Shown: positions 16,292-26,779 of the stretch, one piece after another
Layout of the letters: each line of letters opens with the position of its first letter
Position numbering within the stretch: the first letter of the stretch is position 1
From: Pseudomonas fluorescens
GTDB taxonomy: Bacteria > Pseudomonadota > Gammaproteobacteria > Pseudomonadales > Pseudomonadaceae
NCBI RefSeq assembly: GCF_005938625.1
Contig: NZ_VCNJ01000019.1
Span: 1-64,000, forward strand
Direction of reading: 5' to 3'
DNA: 64,000 nt
Made by a program: the position numbers and the translations under genes
Notes under the pieces: model-generated
Told to the model about the DNA's origin: nothing
The model's input: the letters and a program-made list of their open reading frames with translations, nothing else
Database searches by the model: none

Positions 16292-18596
16292 TCGGGATCC
16301 ATTGATCGAGCAGTGCCGCCAGTTCCTCACGGCGGAACGGCTTGGCCAGATAGTCGCTCATGCCGGCGGCGCGGCAGCGTTCGCGTTCTTCGGACATGGC
16401 GTTGGCGGTCAGGGCAACGATCGGCAGATGCGGCCAGCGCCCGCTCTGGCGAATCTGCCGGCTGGCTTCGTAACCGTCCATGACCGGCATGTTGCAGTCC
16501 ATCAGCACCAGATCGAATTCGTGATATTCCAGTTGATCCAGCGCTTCGGCACCATGGGCGGCGACGATGACCTCGCAGCCCAGTTTGCCGAGCATGCCTT
16601 TGGCCACCAGTTGATTGACCGGGTTGTCCTCGACCAGCAGCACCCGCCCACGCCGTATCGAGGGAGCGGTTTCGAGCTGCGCGTCGTTAATGGCAACGAC
16701 GTCCGGTTGCAGGGTGCGCCGCAGGTTCTGGTAGAGCGCGTTACGCGCCAACGGTCGTGCCTGTTGTTGCAGAGGGGCGAGCGCAGCTGCTTCTTCGCTC
16801 GGCAGAAAGCTGCCGTAGGCGGTCACCAGCAAAATCGGCGCAACGAGCGTCGGGCGCAGGCCGAACAGGCACTCAGGGCAATCGGTGATCACCACATCTG
16901 GGGTCAGGCCCAGCAGTGAGTCATCGATGGTGCGTTGCTCGTATGTAAGTCCCCACACCGGTAGCAGGCTTTGAAGCAGCTCCGCCAAGCCACTGCTGGC
17001 GGCGGTGATGGCGAGGATTTTCCCGTGCAGCGGCGCAGGTGCCAGCGCGCGGGTATGACAGGGCAGTGGCAACTCGGCACAGAACTGACTGCCAAACCCG
17101 GTCTCGGAACTGATGGTCAGGCGCCCCTGCATCGCTTCGCAAAGGTTATACGTCAGCGCCAGTCCCAGCCCGGTGCCGCCGTACTGTCGAGTGATGCCGG
17201 CACCCGCTTGAGTGAACGGCTGGAAGATTTTCAGCTGTGCGTCCTGGGCGATACCGATGCCGGTGTCGCAGACCTCGATGCGCACGCCATCCCTGTAGGT
17301 CGACAAGCGCACATCCACCCGGCCGAAGCGGGTGAATTTCAGCGCGTTGGACAGCAGGTTGCTGACGATCTGCCGGACCCGGGTCGGATCGCCCAGCACC
17401 AGTGCCGGGAAGTGCGGATCGATCAGGCAGGTCAGCTCGACGCTCGGCGCGGCATTCTGCGACAGCAGGTTGGCGGTGTCTTCGATCAACGAGCCAAGAT
17501 CGAAAGGGATGTGCTCGAGCTCCAGTTGCCCGGCATCGAATTTCGACAGGTCGAGGATATCGTTGAGCAACTCGACCAGCACCTTGCCCGAATCGTGGGC
17601 GATCGACAGCTGTTGCTGTTGTTCGGCGTTCAACGGGCCGTCGAGTGACAGTGCGATCATCCCCAGCAGGCCGTTGAGCGGCGTGCGGATTTCATGGCTC
17701 ATGTTGGCAAGGAATGCCGAGCGGGCCTCGGCCATTTCCAGAGCGGTGCTGCGGGCGACTTCGAGTTCCTGATTGGACTGGCTGAGCCGCGCGTTGATTG
17801 CCTTGAGTTCGGCGGTGCGCGCCGAAACGATGTTTTCCAGTTGCCCGAGGTAGTCGGTAAGGCGGTTTTCGGCGTTGCGCCGCTGCTGGATCTCGGTGGC
17901 AATGTTCTCGAATTGCTGGTTGGCGACTTTGACCAGCACGCCGATTTCATCGTTACCGTGGCCGGACGGGCACTCCAGTGTGGTCGGTTCGGCACTGCGC
18001 GGGTCGCGCCCGCTGAGTTCGCGGATCACCCGTACCAACGGTTTGGTCAGCATCACGTAGAACAGCGCCAACAGGATGCCGGTGAGAATCAGGCTGCGGG
18101 CGAAACCATTGAGCAAGGTGACCTCGGCCCGGCGCAGAAAGCGGCTGCCGAAGGCATAGGTGTCGACCTCCAGGCTCAACACCCCGAGCGATTCGTTGGG
18201 CAGATGATCCAGATACAGACGATCCTCGAACTGGCGCTTGGCGCCAAACAGGAAGTCGCTGATCACCCGATAACCGCTTTGCAGTTCCGGGCGTTTGACG
18301 CTGGCCAGCACCGTGCTGTTGTTGTCGATCAGTTGCGCAGAGATGATTGCCGGTGAGCGCAACAGGCCCAGGGTCAGTTCCTGTGCCAGTTCGGCGTCGA
18401 TGTTGTAGGCGATCCGTGAGGCCGGGTTATGGCTGATTTCCAGCAAAGACAGGATTTCACGGTTGATGGAGGCGTCTTCACTGGCATAATCGATGCCGAT
18501 TTGCAGCAGGCTGAGCAGCGTGCCCAGAATGAACCCGACCAGCACAGTAAGCCTGGCTTGCTTGTAAGACAGCCGGTGGGTGAATTTGATATCCAT
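16275..18596 (-). CDS. sagS: Hybrid sensor histidine kinase, SagS-like
   Basis: A 773-residue (or 787 from an ATG at 18638) inner-membrane hybrid kinase. An N-terminal transmembrane helix, a periplasmic segment of about 130 residues and a second helix (RSLILTGILLALFYVML) are followed by HAMP-like and coiled-coil regions. Then come the kinase core with phospho-acceptor HEIRTP, ATP-binding GTGLGLALTYNLCE, a degenerate receiver-like segment, and a C-terminal receiver with aspartate in VLMDCNMPVMDGYE. Position beside ospR and gpx matches P. aeruginosa sagS, which signals through HptB to control attachment and biofilm formation. Neither possible start has a clear Shine-Dalgarno. Confidence 0.82.
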   Translation of the reverse strand: MDIKFTHRLSYKQARLTVLVGFILGTLLSLLQIGIDYASEDASINREILSLLEISHNPASRIAYNIDAELAQELTLGLLRSPAIISAQLIDNNSTVLASVKRPELQSGYRVISDFLFGAKRQFEDRLYLDHLPNESLGVLSLEVDTYAFGSRFLRRAEVTLLNGFARSLILTGILLALFYVMLTKPLVRVIRELSGRDPRSAEPTTLECPSGHGNDEIGVLVKVANQQFENIATEIQQRRNAENRLTDYLGQLENIVSARTAELKAINARLSQSNQELEVARSTALEMAEARSAFLANMSHEIRTPLNGLLGMIALSLDGPLNAEQQQQLSIAHDSGKVLVELLNDILDLSKFDAGQLELEHIPFDLGSLIEDTANLLSQNAAPSVELTCLIDPHFPALVLGDPTRVRQIVSNLLSNALKFTRFGRVDVRLSTYRDGVRIEVCDTGIGIAQDAQLKIFQPFTQAGAGITRQYGGTGLGLALTYNLCEAMQGRLTISSETGFGSQFCAELPLPCHTRALAPAPLHGKILAITAASSGLAELLQSLLPVWGLTYEQRTIDDSLLGLTPDVVITDCPECLFGLRPTLVAPILLVTAYGSFLPSEEAAALAPLQQQARPLARNALYQNLRRTLQPDVVAINDAQLETAPSIRRGRVLLVEDNPVNQLVAKGMLGKLGCEVIVAAHGAEALDQLEYHEFDLVLMDCNMPVMDGYEASRQIRQSGRWPHLPIVALTANAMSEERERCRAAGMSDYLAKPFRREELAALLDQWIPTTTAL

Positions 18597-18763
18597 GGGG
18601 TGTTGAACCACTTCCGTTTCCCTTCGCTGCTCAAGCATAGTCGATCATGTATGGATACCGAGGTTCCCGAATCGCCTTGTAACAAGGCTTGGTAGGGTGA
18701 ATTTTATCTGTGTGTCGTCGCAGCAATCGCCATCATCACTGTGAACGTGCCCGAGGAGAAGAC

Positions 18764-19654
18764 GTGGATTCCCGATTGAATGCTTTTCTTGAACGCGCCG
18801 AGTCGGTTCTGGCGCGGATCGAACCGTTGTTGCCGGCACCACGGCCGGTGATCGACTGGGGCACTTGTCTGGCGGCGCGTTGGCAGCGCGACGGGCGCAG
18901 CGGCTATCTGTTGCCGCTGGAAGTCAGCCTCGACATGCGCCTGTCCGACCTGATCGGTGTCGACCGTCAGCTCGAACAACTGGGGCGTAACACCCAGCAA
19001 TTTCTCGATGGCATGCCAGCCAACCATGCATTGCTCTGGGGCTCGCGCGGTACCGGCAAGTCGTCGCTGGTGCGGGCCTTGCTGGCGGAACACGCCGCCG
19101 CAGGCCTGCGCCTGATCGAGATCGAGCGCGACCATCTGGCGGATCTGCCACGAGTGGTCGAGCAGATCGGCAAACTGCCACAACGTTTCGTGCTGTTTTG
19201 CGATGACTTGTCGTTCGAATCCGGTGAGGGCGATTACCGCGTGCTCAAAAGCGTGCTCGACGGCTCGCTTGAACAGGCCCCGGACAACGTCTTGCTGTAC
19301 GCCACTTCTAACCGTCGCCACCTGGTGCCGGAGAAAGAAAGCGACAACGAAAACTGGAAACGCGTCGACGGCGAACTGCATCCCAGCGAAGCCGTTGAAG
19401 ACAAGATCGCGCTGTCGGACCGTTTCGGTCTGTGGCTGTCGTTCTACCCGTTTACCCAAGAGCACTTCCTCAACGTCGTCGAGCACTGGATCGGCCAGTT
19501 GTCAGCCAAGGCCGGCCTGAGCTGGCAGCGCGACGAAGAACTGGACATCCTTGCCGTGCGTTGGGCCACCGGCCGCGGTAATCGCAACGGACGTTGCGCG
19601 TACCAATTCGCCCGTTACTGGGTGGGACTGAAATTGTTGGAGCACAAGGCATGA
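18764..19654 (+). CDS. DUF815-family AAA ATPase
   Basis: A 296-residue ATP-binding protein. The Walker A is WGSRGTGKSSLVRALLAEH (about residues 90-108), the Walker B region is FVLFCDDLSFE, and a sensor region YATSNRRHLVPE follows; all are typical of DUF815. GTG at 18764 is chosen because GAGGAGAA lies just upstream. Its stop overlaps the start of the msrC-like gene (ATGA), suggesting a two-gene operon. The molecular role of DUF815 ATPases is not known. Confidence 0.8.
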   Translation: MDSRLNAFLERAESVLARIEPLLPAPRPVIDWGTCLAARWQRDGRSGYLLPLEVSLDMRLSDLIGVDRQLEQLGRNTQQFLDGMPANHALLWGSRGTGKSSLVRALLAEHAAAGLRLIEIERDHLADLPRVVEQIGKLPQRFVLFCDDLSFESGEGDYRVLKSVLDGSLEQAPDNVLLYATSNRRHLVPEKESDNENWKRVDGELHPSEAVEDKIALSDRFGLWLSFYPFTQEHFLNVVEHWIGQLSAKAGLSWQRDEELDILAVRWATGRGNRNGRCAYQFARYWVGLKLLEHKA

Positions 19655-20133
19655 TTGATTTGCAACAAAGCGGCCAGGGCCTCGAAGGCTATGGCATGTT
19701 GGCCGCACAGCTGGAATCGCTGCTGGCGGACGAGCGCGATTTCATCGCCAACGCCGCGCAGTTTTCGGCGTTTCTGTTCAACCAGCTCGATGACTTGAAC
19801 TGGGCGGGTTTTTACCTCAATCGCAATGAAGAACTGGTGCTCGGTCCGTTCCAGGGGCAGATCGCCTGCGTGCGCATTCCGTTCGGCCGTGGCGTGTGTG
19901 GCGCGGCGGCAGCGACTCGGCAAACCCAGCGCGTTGAAGACGTGCACGCGTTCCCGGGGCATATCGCCTGCGACAGCGCTTCGAACAGTGAGCTGGTCGT
20001 GCCGCTGGTCAAGGAGGGTCGTCTGATCGGTGTACTCGACCTCGACAGCCCGAAACTGTCGCGTTTCGGTGCGCAGGATCAGGCCGGTATCGAGCAACTG
20101 GCGGCGATTTTCCTGCGTCTGACCGACTGCTGA
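19651..20133 (+). CDS. msrC: Free methionine-R-sulfoxide reductase (GAF domain)
   Basis: A 160-residue single-GAF protein of the fRMsr family, which reduces free methionine-R-sulfoxide. The three cysteines expected of the family are present: Cys73 (QIACVRIPFGRGVCG), Cys83 and Cys107 (FPGHIACDSASNSELV). It is translationally coupled to the upstream DUF815 ATPase. With msrB, gpx, ohrR and ospR it adds to the oxidative-damage functions in this part of the window. It ends directly against the convergent HD-GYP gene. Confidence 0.9.
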   Translation: MIDLQQSGQGLEGYGMLAAQLESLLADERDFIANAAQFSAFLFNQLDDLNWAGFYLNRNEELVLGPFQGQIACVRIPFGRGVCGAAAATRQTQRVEDVHAFPGHIACDSASNSELVVPLVKEGRLIGVLDLDSPKLSRFGAQDQAGIEQLAAIFLRLTDC

Positions 20134-23079
20134 TCACGCGGTGAGGCCAGCCTTGTGCAACAGGCTGGCCGGATCCACGCTGTCGATCTGCTCTGGATCG
20201 AGAAAGCGCACGGCGTACTGCATGTACACGCCCTCATTGATGAACAAGCCAAACAGTTGTGCATCGATGTGCGCCTCGCGGGACATGGTCGCCATGATGG
20301 CCAACGCTTCATTCAAGGTTTTGGCTTTCTTGTACGGGCGGTCGGCTGCAGTCAGCGCCTCAAAGATATCGGCAATCGCCATCATCCGCGCCGGCAGGCT
20401 CATGTCCTCACGCTTCAGGCGTTTCGGGTAACCGGTGCCGTCCATTTTTTCATGGTGACCGCCGGCGATTTCGGCAATGCTGTCGAGGTGGCCGGGGAAG
20501 GGCAGGTGGCTGAGCATCATGATCGTCTGCACCATGTGATGATTGATCACATAGCGCTCTTCGCGGGTCAGGGTGCCACGACTGATACTCAGGTTGTACA
20601 GCTCGCCGCGATTGTATTTGTAGTGCGGCACATCCAGTTTGAAGCCCCACGGATTGTCTTCGGGGATCAACTCGTTCGGGTCCCGTTCGAGCAAATGCTC
20701 AGGCTTGTCTGCCAGAAGCTTTTCACTGACCGGTAAACCCGGTGCCGGCGTGCGCGACTGACGCCGATTTTCCTCCCATGACACACCCAGTCGATCATCA
20801 AGGGTGCGCAGCCAGGTGCGCCGGGCCAGATCATCGAGGCGTTGCAGATCTGCTTCGGCCATCGCTTCACTGCCCAGATTGCAGCGGGCGACAAACGCAA
20901 AATCATCGTCCAGCGCGGTCAGCGTAGCGTCGCGCAGCTCGGCCAGTGCACCCTCGTCGCCGCCCAAGGCCCGCGCCTGCCAGTAACTGATCCAGGCATC
21001 ACGCTTGAGCACTTCGAAACGGGTGCGGATTTCATGAATACGGTCGTTGATGGTTTCCAGTTTGGTGGCTTTGTCGACCACGTATTCCGGCGTCGTGACC
21101 TTGCCGCAATCGTGTAGCCACGCGGCAATGTGCAAGGCTTCCCATTCATCCTCGTTCGGCTGGTAGGCGCGGAAGGCGGGCGCCTGACTGGCTGCCGCAG
21201 CCTGGGCGAGCATCAGCGTCAGCTCTGGCACACGCTGACAATGCCCGCCGGTGTAAGGGCTTTTGGCGTCGATGGCGCCGGCGAGTAATTGAATGAAAGC
21301 ATCGAGCAGTTGTTTCTGGCGGGCTTGCAGGCGCTGACTCTCGATGCTCACCGCCGCAGCGCCGGACACAGCCTGGAGGAAAGCGATACGGTCGGGGCGA
21401 AGTTTCTCCAGGTCGGCGGCGGCGCCGCTGTCGTTCACCAGCAGAATCAGCAGACCGATGGTTTCGTCGTGGCGATTGTGCAGGCGGATACCGATGAGAT
21501 GGATGCGTGGCGATTGCATCGCCAGCAGAACCTTCTGCAGATCCCCGGCCTGATCGACGCCGAAGTTGCTGACCACGTTGTTGGCGCTGACCAATTGTTC
21601 GAACCACGCCGGCCCTTTGTTCTGTTGCAGGTCGTGGCCCTGAATGTCGAACGCTTCCAAGGCCTGGGAAGTGCCATCGATCACCAGCCCGTAAGGCTCC
21701 ATGCGACTGCTGTCGCTTTCACGCAGATAGATCAGCCCTGCCTGCGCCTGGGCGATCTGCACTGTTTCGAACAGCACCCGTTGCAGCAGCGGGGCGAAGC
21801 GGGTTTCGGCGCCGAGGGTGTCGGTGATCCGGAAGAAGCTCGACAGGGTGTCCTTCATCCGCGCCATCGACACACTCAACTGATCGACTTCAAGCACTGG
21901 CGAGCGCCGGGCCAGCGGAAAATTGAAATCGAAACTGCGGATCGCGTCCGCTTCCTTGACCAGCGCATGCAGGGGCTTGACCAGTATCCGCGAAATCACC
22001 CAGCCCAGCGGCAGGCACAACAGCAGGGTCGCGAGGGTGATCAGCGCGCCTTGCCAGCGTAAACGGTAGGCATCGATCAATAACTCGTCTTCCGGCACCA
22101 GCAGCGCCAACTGCAAACCTTTCGGGCCGCCCTCCTGAATGCTGCTGCGGGCGACGATCCACTGACGACCATCGGCTTCCAGGCGATTGCCCTTGGCTGC
22201 TCCGGACAACAGCGCATGCAAGCCCGGACTCAGATCCGCCGCTTTGGCCAGATGCGCACTGCTACTGTCGACGATCAGGCGCTCGCTGTCGGGATAGGCC
22301 ACGGCGTTGCCGTCGGCATCGAACAGGGCAATCTCGGTGGCGGGTGTGACAACATGTTTGCTCAGCGCAGCCGACAGGGCGACCAGCGTCAGGTCAGCGC
22401 CGATCACGGCGTTCTCGCCGCTGCGGCGGGCCAGCGTCGTGCCGACATTGCGCGTGGAGAAAAACACGTAGGGTTCGGTGGTGATTTGTTGGTTTTGCTG
22501 GCGAGCATCGTTGAACCACGCGCGGCTACGCGGATCGTAGCGGTCATCGGGGTTGTCCTGACGGCTGATTGGCGTCAGTGCCTGATCGAAAAACAGCGAT
22601 TGCGAGTGCACCGCGCCCTGTGGGTCATGTTCGATACTCCAGATCTGATAAGCCGCCGCTTCAGGGGCCTTGAGCAGCGTCTTCAGCGCAGCACTGCGTA
22701 GTGGGCGCACCATGAAGAAATCGCCATTGGCATAACCCAGATATAGCGACGCCAGATTGGGATTGTCGCTGAGCGACTGGCTGAACGGTCGGAGCAAGGG
22801 CAAGCGTTGTTCAAGGCGCGCAGCCTGAGTGGCAGGGTCATCCGCCAGCAAACTCAGCAGGTGGCGGATCGGCTGATAGGTGGCAGACATGTCCAGCCGC
22901 ACGTCCTGCTCGATCCGCTCGAACAGCTTTTCGCTGCCCGAGAGGATAATCTGTGTCGTCTGATGGTAATTGAACAGCCCCAGCACGACCCCGGTGAGCA
23001 GCAACAGAAAGGTGAACATGACGCTGATGTGCACATGCAGCGGAAACCGGCGTTGCTCCGGGCGCAGTGGGCTGGGCAT
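20134..23079 (-). CDS. Membrane HD-GYP phosphodiesterase with Cache and GAF-like sensor regions
   Basis: A 981-residue protein. It has an N-terminal membrane helix (about 17-37), a large periplasmic Cache-like region, a second helix near 345-365, HAMP, a GAF-like domain, then a C-terminal HD-GYP domain. The metal motif HDCGK (AAWLHDCGKVTTPEYV), the histidines of YVINHHMVQT and HHEKMDGTGYP are all intact, predicting cyclic-di-GMP hydrolysis. An insertion of over 100 residues lies between the HD and GYP halves, as in the longer subgroup. GGAGAG precedes the ATG. The ligand is unknown. Confidence 0.88.
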   Translation of the reverse strand: MPSPLRPEQRRFPLHVHISVMFTFLLLLTGVVLGLFNYHQTTQIILSGSEKLFERIEQDVRLDMSATYQPIRHLLSLLADDPATQAARLEQRLPLLRPFSQSLSDNPNLASLYLGYANGDFFMVRPLRSAALKTLLKAPEAAAYQIWSIEHDPQGAVHSQSLFFDQALTPISRQDNPDDRYDPRSRAWFNDARQQNQQITTEPYVFFSTRNVGTTLARRSGENAVIGADLTLVALSAALSKHVVTPATEIALFDADGNAVAYPDSERLIVDSSSAHLAKAADLSPGLHALLSGAAKGNRLEADGRQWIVARSSIQEGGPKGLQLALLVPEDELLIDAYRLRWQGALITLATLLLCLPLGWVISRILVKPLHALVKEADAIRSFDFNFPLARRSPVLEVDQLSVSMARMKDTLSSFFRITDTLGAETRFAPLLQRVLFETVQIAQAQAGLIYLRESDSSRMEPYGLVIDGTSQALEAFDIQGHDLQQNKGPAWFEQLVSANNVVSNFGVDQAGDLQKVLLAMQSPRIHLIGIRLHNRHDETIGLLILLVNDSGAAADLEKLRPDRIAFLQAVSGAAAVSIESQRLQARQKQLLDAFIQLLAGAIDAKSPYTGGHCQRVPELTLMLAQAAAASQAPAFRAYQPNEDEWEALHIAAWLHDCGKVTTPEYVVDKATKLETINDRIHEIRTRFEVLKRDAWISYWQARALGGDEGALAELRDATLTALDDDFAFVARCNLGSEAMAEADLQRLDDLARRTWLRTLDDRLGVSWEENRRQSRTPAPGLPVSEKLLADKPEHLLERDPNELIPEDNPWGFKLDVPHYKYNRGELYNLSISRGTLTREERYVINHHMVQTIMMLSHLPFPGHLDSIAEIAGGHHEKMDGTGYPKRLKREDMSLPARMMAIADIFEALTAADRPYKKAKTLNEALAIMATMSREAHIDAQLFGLFINEGVYMQYAVRFLDPEQIDSVDPASLLHKAGLTA

Positions 23080-23126
23080 TTCTGGCTCTCCATGATGGTT
23101 AACTCACTGCTCAGCGCCAAGCATAG

Positions 23127-26100
23127 TTAAGGCAAGCTCATTGTGCTTAGGTCCGACACCGCCAATTGTTGCTGCAACGCTTGCTCCAGATCGAGCATCG
23201 CCCGGTTGCTCGCCTCGCAACGGCGAGCGATCTCGTCTGTCGACGTGGCTTCGGCGCAGGCCTGTTCAAGGGCGTCGCAACACTCGATCACCCGTGATGC
23301 CTGAGCGATACGCGCGGCTCCCTTGATCTTGTGAGCGACCACCGCCAGCGCTCCGCGATCATGTTCGGGCGACAGTGCAAGCAGTTCCTGGCGGTCGAGA
23401 CGGCTGCTTTTGAGCAGTTCGGTCAGCAGACGGCGGGCCTGTGCAGGATTGCCGCCGGTCAGCATGTTCATGTTTTGCAGGTTGAAGGCTGGCGGTGCAG
23501 ACGTCGGTGAAATGCCGTCGACCCACTGGCTGAGCAGGCTCAGGCTCAGGGGTTTGAACAGGCAATCGTCCATGCCGGCCTGTTTGCAACGCTGGATTTC
23601 TTCCGGCTGTGCATTGGCCGTGAAGCCCAACACGGTGCAGGGCGGGCAGCGCGCCTGCAGTTCATGCTGGCGTATGGCACGGGTCAGTTCATAGCCGTTC
23701 ATCAAGGGCATGTTGCAGTCGACAATCACCAGGTCGAAGCGATCAGCCTTCCACAATTCCAGGCCACTGCAGCCGTTCTCGGCAATGCTGAAGTGATGAC
23801 CGAGGAACTCCAACTGCTGACACATCAACAAGCGATTGGCCGGATGGTCATCTACCACCAGTACACGCAGGGGTGTTTGCGATGTCTTGATCGCCGGTTC
23901 ACTTTTGGCCGTGCCCGGCTGTATCGGCAGGGTTTCCAGCGCCAGGGAAACGCAGACCTGGGTGCCGATGCCGGGCTGGCTGCTCAATTGCAGTTGTCCG
24001 CCCATCATTTCGCAGAGGTTGCGACTGATCACCAGTCCCAGGCCTGCACCGCGTCTGCCTTGCTGACTGCTGTTTTCTGCCTGGGCAAACGGTTCGAACA
24101 GGCGTTGCTGATCCTCGGCACTGATACCGATGCCACTGTCTTGTACGGTGAGTTGCATCAGTGCGCGAGCGGGCACATCGGTGTTCATGAGATCCAGGCT
24201 AATCCGTACATGCCCTTGCTCGGTGAATTTGATCGCATTGCTGACCAGATTCGACAGCACCTGTTTGAACCGCAGTGGGTCCAGATGCACATCGAGTGCT
24301 AGATCCGGCGGATTGAAGATGACTTGCAGGGTGAGGTTTTTCTGCCGGGCAAGGCCATCGAAGATTCTTGCCACAGACGCTACGGTATCGACCAGATTGA
24401 CCCGTTCGGGGCACAGACTGAGGCGCCCGGATTCGATCCGCGCAATGTCGAGAATATCGCCGATCAGACCCAGCAGGTCTTTGGCCGAATGATAGGCCGT
24501 GTCGATCGATGAACGATCCGGATGCTGTTGATCCATGCGTTTGAGCGTCAGTTCGAGCATGCCGATCACGGCATTCATCGGCGTGCGAATCTCGTGACTC
24601 ATGGTCGCCAGAAACGTGCTTTTCGCCCGATTGGCCTCATCGGCCTGTTCTTTGGCCGTGCGCAGTTCCTCGAACAGCTGACGGCGTTCACTGATGTCGA
24701 TCCAGCCGCCAATGATGCCTTTTACGTCACCGCTGGAGTCGCGGTACGGCAGTATCCAGTGGTAGATCGTCAGGCGTCGGTTGCCGATGTGCAAAGGCCG
24801 GTCGACGACCATCGGTGTGCCTTCTGCGACGACTCGCTGGTAATCGGCCTGAAAAGCCTGAGCCTCGAAAGCGTTGCTCAGGGTGCCCTCAATGACGCTT
24901 TTGCCGATGACGTCTTCACGCTTGGCATTGAAGGCTTCGAGATAGCTTTCATTGCAACTTTGCAAGAGACCCTGGCGGTCGCGAACGTAGATCGGATGCG
25001 GTGTGCCGTCGACCAAAGAACGCATGAATTCGAACTGGTCGTTCAGCGCGCGCTCGGCGGCCTGGCGTTGTTTGATCTGGTGGCGCATGTAGGCGTTCCA
25101 GGCCAATAGCAGCAGCAATAGCAGACAAGCACCGATGATCACTTGGTAGAACAGGCGCTGGTAGTTGTGCCAGATGTTCTGCGATGACGTGGAATAACCG
25201 CGCCAGCGACCATTGATCACGCCCAGCTCATCGGGGGCGATGCTCAATAACGCCTTGTTGATGATCGACGTCAGTTCCGTGTTGTCCCGCGCGGTCGCCA
25301 GTGAAAATGCCGCCTGGCCGGTGCCGATGGTGGTGGTGATCTGCAGCGCCTGATTAAAGATCCGCGAAGAAATGAAGTAGTTGGCAATCACCAGTGAGTT
25401 CACCGCGCCGTCGACATGGCCTTCGGCGAGCAGCGACACTGCGCTGAAGGTGTCCGCCGTTTCGATCAACTGGATGCGCGGGTATTCTCGGCGCAGGTAT
25501 TCGACCATCGGATTGCCTTGGGCTATCGCCAGTTGTTTGCCTTTGAGCTGGCCCAGATTGGTCGGGCTGTCGGCACTTTTACGGGTCAGCAGAACGTAGG
25601 AGTTTTCCAGGTAGGGACGGCTGAAGTTGAGGGTTTTTTCGCGCTCTGTTGAAGGTAGAAGCGCTGCGATCAGATCAGCTTGATGACGGTCTATCTGCTG
25701 GATCATTTCCGCGTCGTTGCGGCTGCGACGGATCTCGAAACGCAGACCGGTGCGCAGGCGGACCAGCTCGAGCAGGTCGGCACTGATACCGCGAAAATTG
25801 CCGTCGTTGTCAAAGAATGTCAGGGGCGCGAACGCTTCATTCACCACCACACTGACCACCGGATGCTGCTTGAGCCACGCTTCTTCGCGCTGGGTCAGTT
25901 GCAGTTTCTGGTCGGTGAACAGCAGATCGCTGCCCGCGCTCCAGCGCTTGGCAATGTTGTCGCGTTCACTGGCCGGCACGGCCTTGAGCACGCTGTCGAC
26001 GATGGCCAGCAGTTGCGGGTTGTTGCGGCGCACGGCGAAGCTGAATCCCTGGGCTTCCTGCTTGCCGAAATTGGCCATGCGCACGTTGTTCAGGTAACCC

Positions 26101-26771
26101 TTGTTGATCATGTAGTGAGTTGAAAGGGTGTCGCCGAGGAACACGTCGGCCTGATCGAACGCCACGGCGTTGATCGCATTCTGGTAGGAGGGATAACAGG
26201 TAATGAGCGCTTTGGGATACAGCGCCTTGACTTCGGGCAACGGCAAATAGTGATAGACCATGCTCAGCCGTAACCCGGCCAAGCCTTCGGTGAGTGAGCG
26301 GGTTTCGCCTTCGCGGGTGACCAGCACTGGCAGGTCAATGGCATAGGGTGTCGATAGCGCCAGATTGGCGTTGCTCGCTTCGAAGCCGTTCGCGGTACCG
26401 AGCAGGTCGATCTGGCCGTCGACCAGTGCGCGAATGGCCTCATTGCGAGAGGGGAAGCGCTGCACGCGGATCGGCAAACCGGTGGCCTGGCCGAGGAGTC
26501 CGGCGTAGTCGGCCGTCAGACCTTCGTAATCCTTGCCACTGACCGTCATGTCAAAGGGCGGGTAGTCGGGCGCGGATGTGCCCAGAACCAGTTCGTTGCG
26601 TTCAAGCAGCCACTGCCGTTGGGAGTGTTCGAGCGTGACCGGCACCGGTTCGTTAACCGATCGGCTGAGCAAGGCATAGTCCGGTGATGTGCCGGGCATG
26701 GCGTACACGCTGGTGCTCAGGTAAAGACCTGCGCTCAACGCAATTAGATAGTCCTTTAAACGGCTGGGCAT
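23127..26771 (-). CDS. BvgS/EvgS-type unorthodox hybrid sensor kinase
   Basis: A protein of about 1214 residues with a signal sequence, two tandem periplasmic bacterial solute-binding-3 (Venus flytrap) domains (about 50-290 and 300-530), a membrane helix (VIIGACLLLLLLLAWNAYM), PAS, a histidine kinase with HEIRTPMNAVIGML, an ATPase domain, a receiver (VIVDCNMPLMNGYE) and a C-terminal HPt (AHKIKGAARIAQ). This is the BvgS/EvgS architecture. The ATG at 26771 has TGAGAG upstream; a GTG at 26783 overlaps the regulator's stop (GTGA). It is co-transcribed after the LuxR-type regulator. The signal and regulon are unknown. Confidence 0.9.
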   Translation of the reverse strand: MPSRLKDYLIALSAGLYLSTSVYAMPGTSPDYALLSRSVNEPVPVTLEHSQRQWLLERNELVLGTSAPDYPPFDMTVSGKDYEGLTADYAGLLGQATGLPIRVQRFPSRNEAIRALVDGQIDLLGTANGFEASNANLALSTPYAIDLPVLVTREGETRSLTEGLAGLRLSMVYHYLPLPEVKALYPKALITCYPSYQNAINAVAFDQADVFLGDTLSTHYMINKGYLNNVRMANFGKQEAQGFSFAVRRNNPQLLAIVDSVLKAVPASERDNIAKRWSAGSDLLFTDQKLQLTQREEAWLKQHPVVSVVVNEAFAPLTFFDNDGNFRGISADLLELVRLRTGLRFEIRRSRNDAEMIQQIDRHQADLIAALLPSTEREKTLNFSRPYLENSYVLLTRKSADSPTNLGQLKGKQLAIAQGNPMVEYLRREYPRIQLIETADTFSAVSLLAEGHVDGAVNSLVIANYFISSRIFNQALQITTTIGTGQAAFSLATARDNTELTSIINKALLSIAPDELGVINGRWRGYSTSSQNIWHNYQRLFYQVIIGACLLLLLLLAWNAYMRHQIKQRQAAERALNDQFEFMRSLVDGTPHPIYVRDRQGLLQSCNESYLEAFNAKREDVIGKSVIEGTLSNAFEAQAFQADYQRVVAEGTPMVVDRPLHIGNRRLTIYHWILPYRDSSGDVKGIIGGWIDISERRQLFEELRTAKEQADEANRAKSTFLATMSHEIRTPMNAVIGMLELTLKRMDQQHPDRSSIDTAYHSAKDLLGLIGDILDIARIESGRLSLCPERVNLVDTVASVARIFDGLARQKNLTLQVIFNPPDLALDVHLDPLRFKQVLSNLVSNAIKFTEQGHVRISLDLMNTDVPARALMQLTVQDSGIGISAEDQQRLFEPFAQAENSSQQGRRGAGLGLVISRNLCEMMGGQLQLSSQPGIGTQVCVSLALETLPIQPGTAKSEPAIKTSQTPLRVLVVDDHPANRLLMCQQLEFLGHHFSIAENGCSGLELWKADRFDLVIVDCNMPLMNGYELTRAIRQHELQARCPPCTVLGFTANAQPEEIQRCKQAGMDDCLFKPLSLSLLSQWVDGISPTSAPPAFNLQNMNMLTGGNPAQARRLLTELLKSSRLDRQELLALSPEHDRGALAVVAHKIKGAARIAQASRVIECCDALEQACAEATSTDEIARRCEASNRAMLDLEQALQQQLAVSDLSTMSLP

Positions 26772-26779
26772 GCGGGCTC

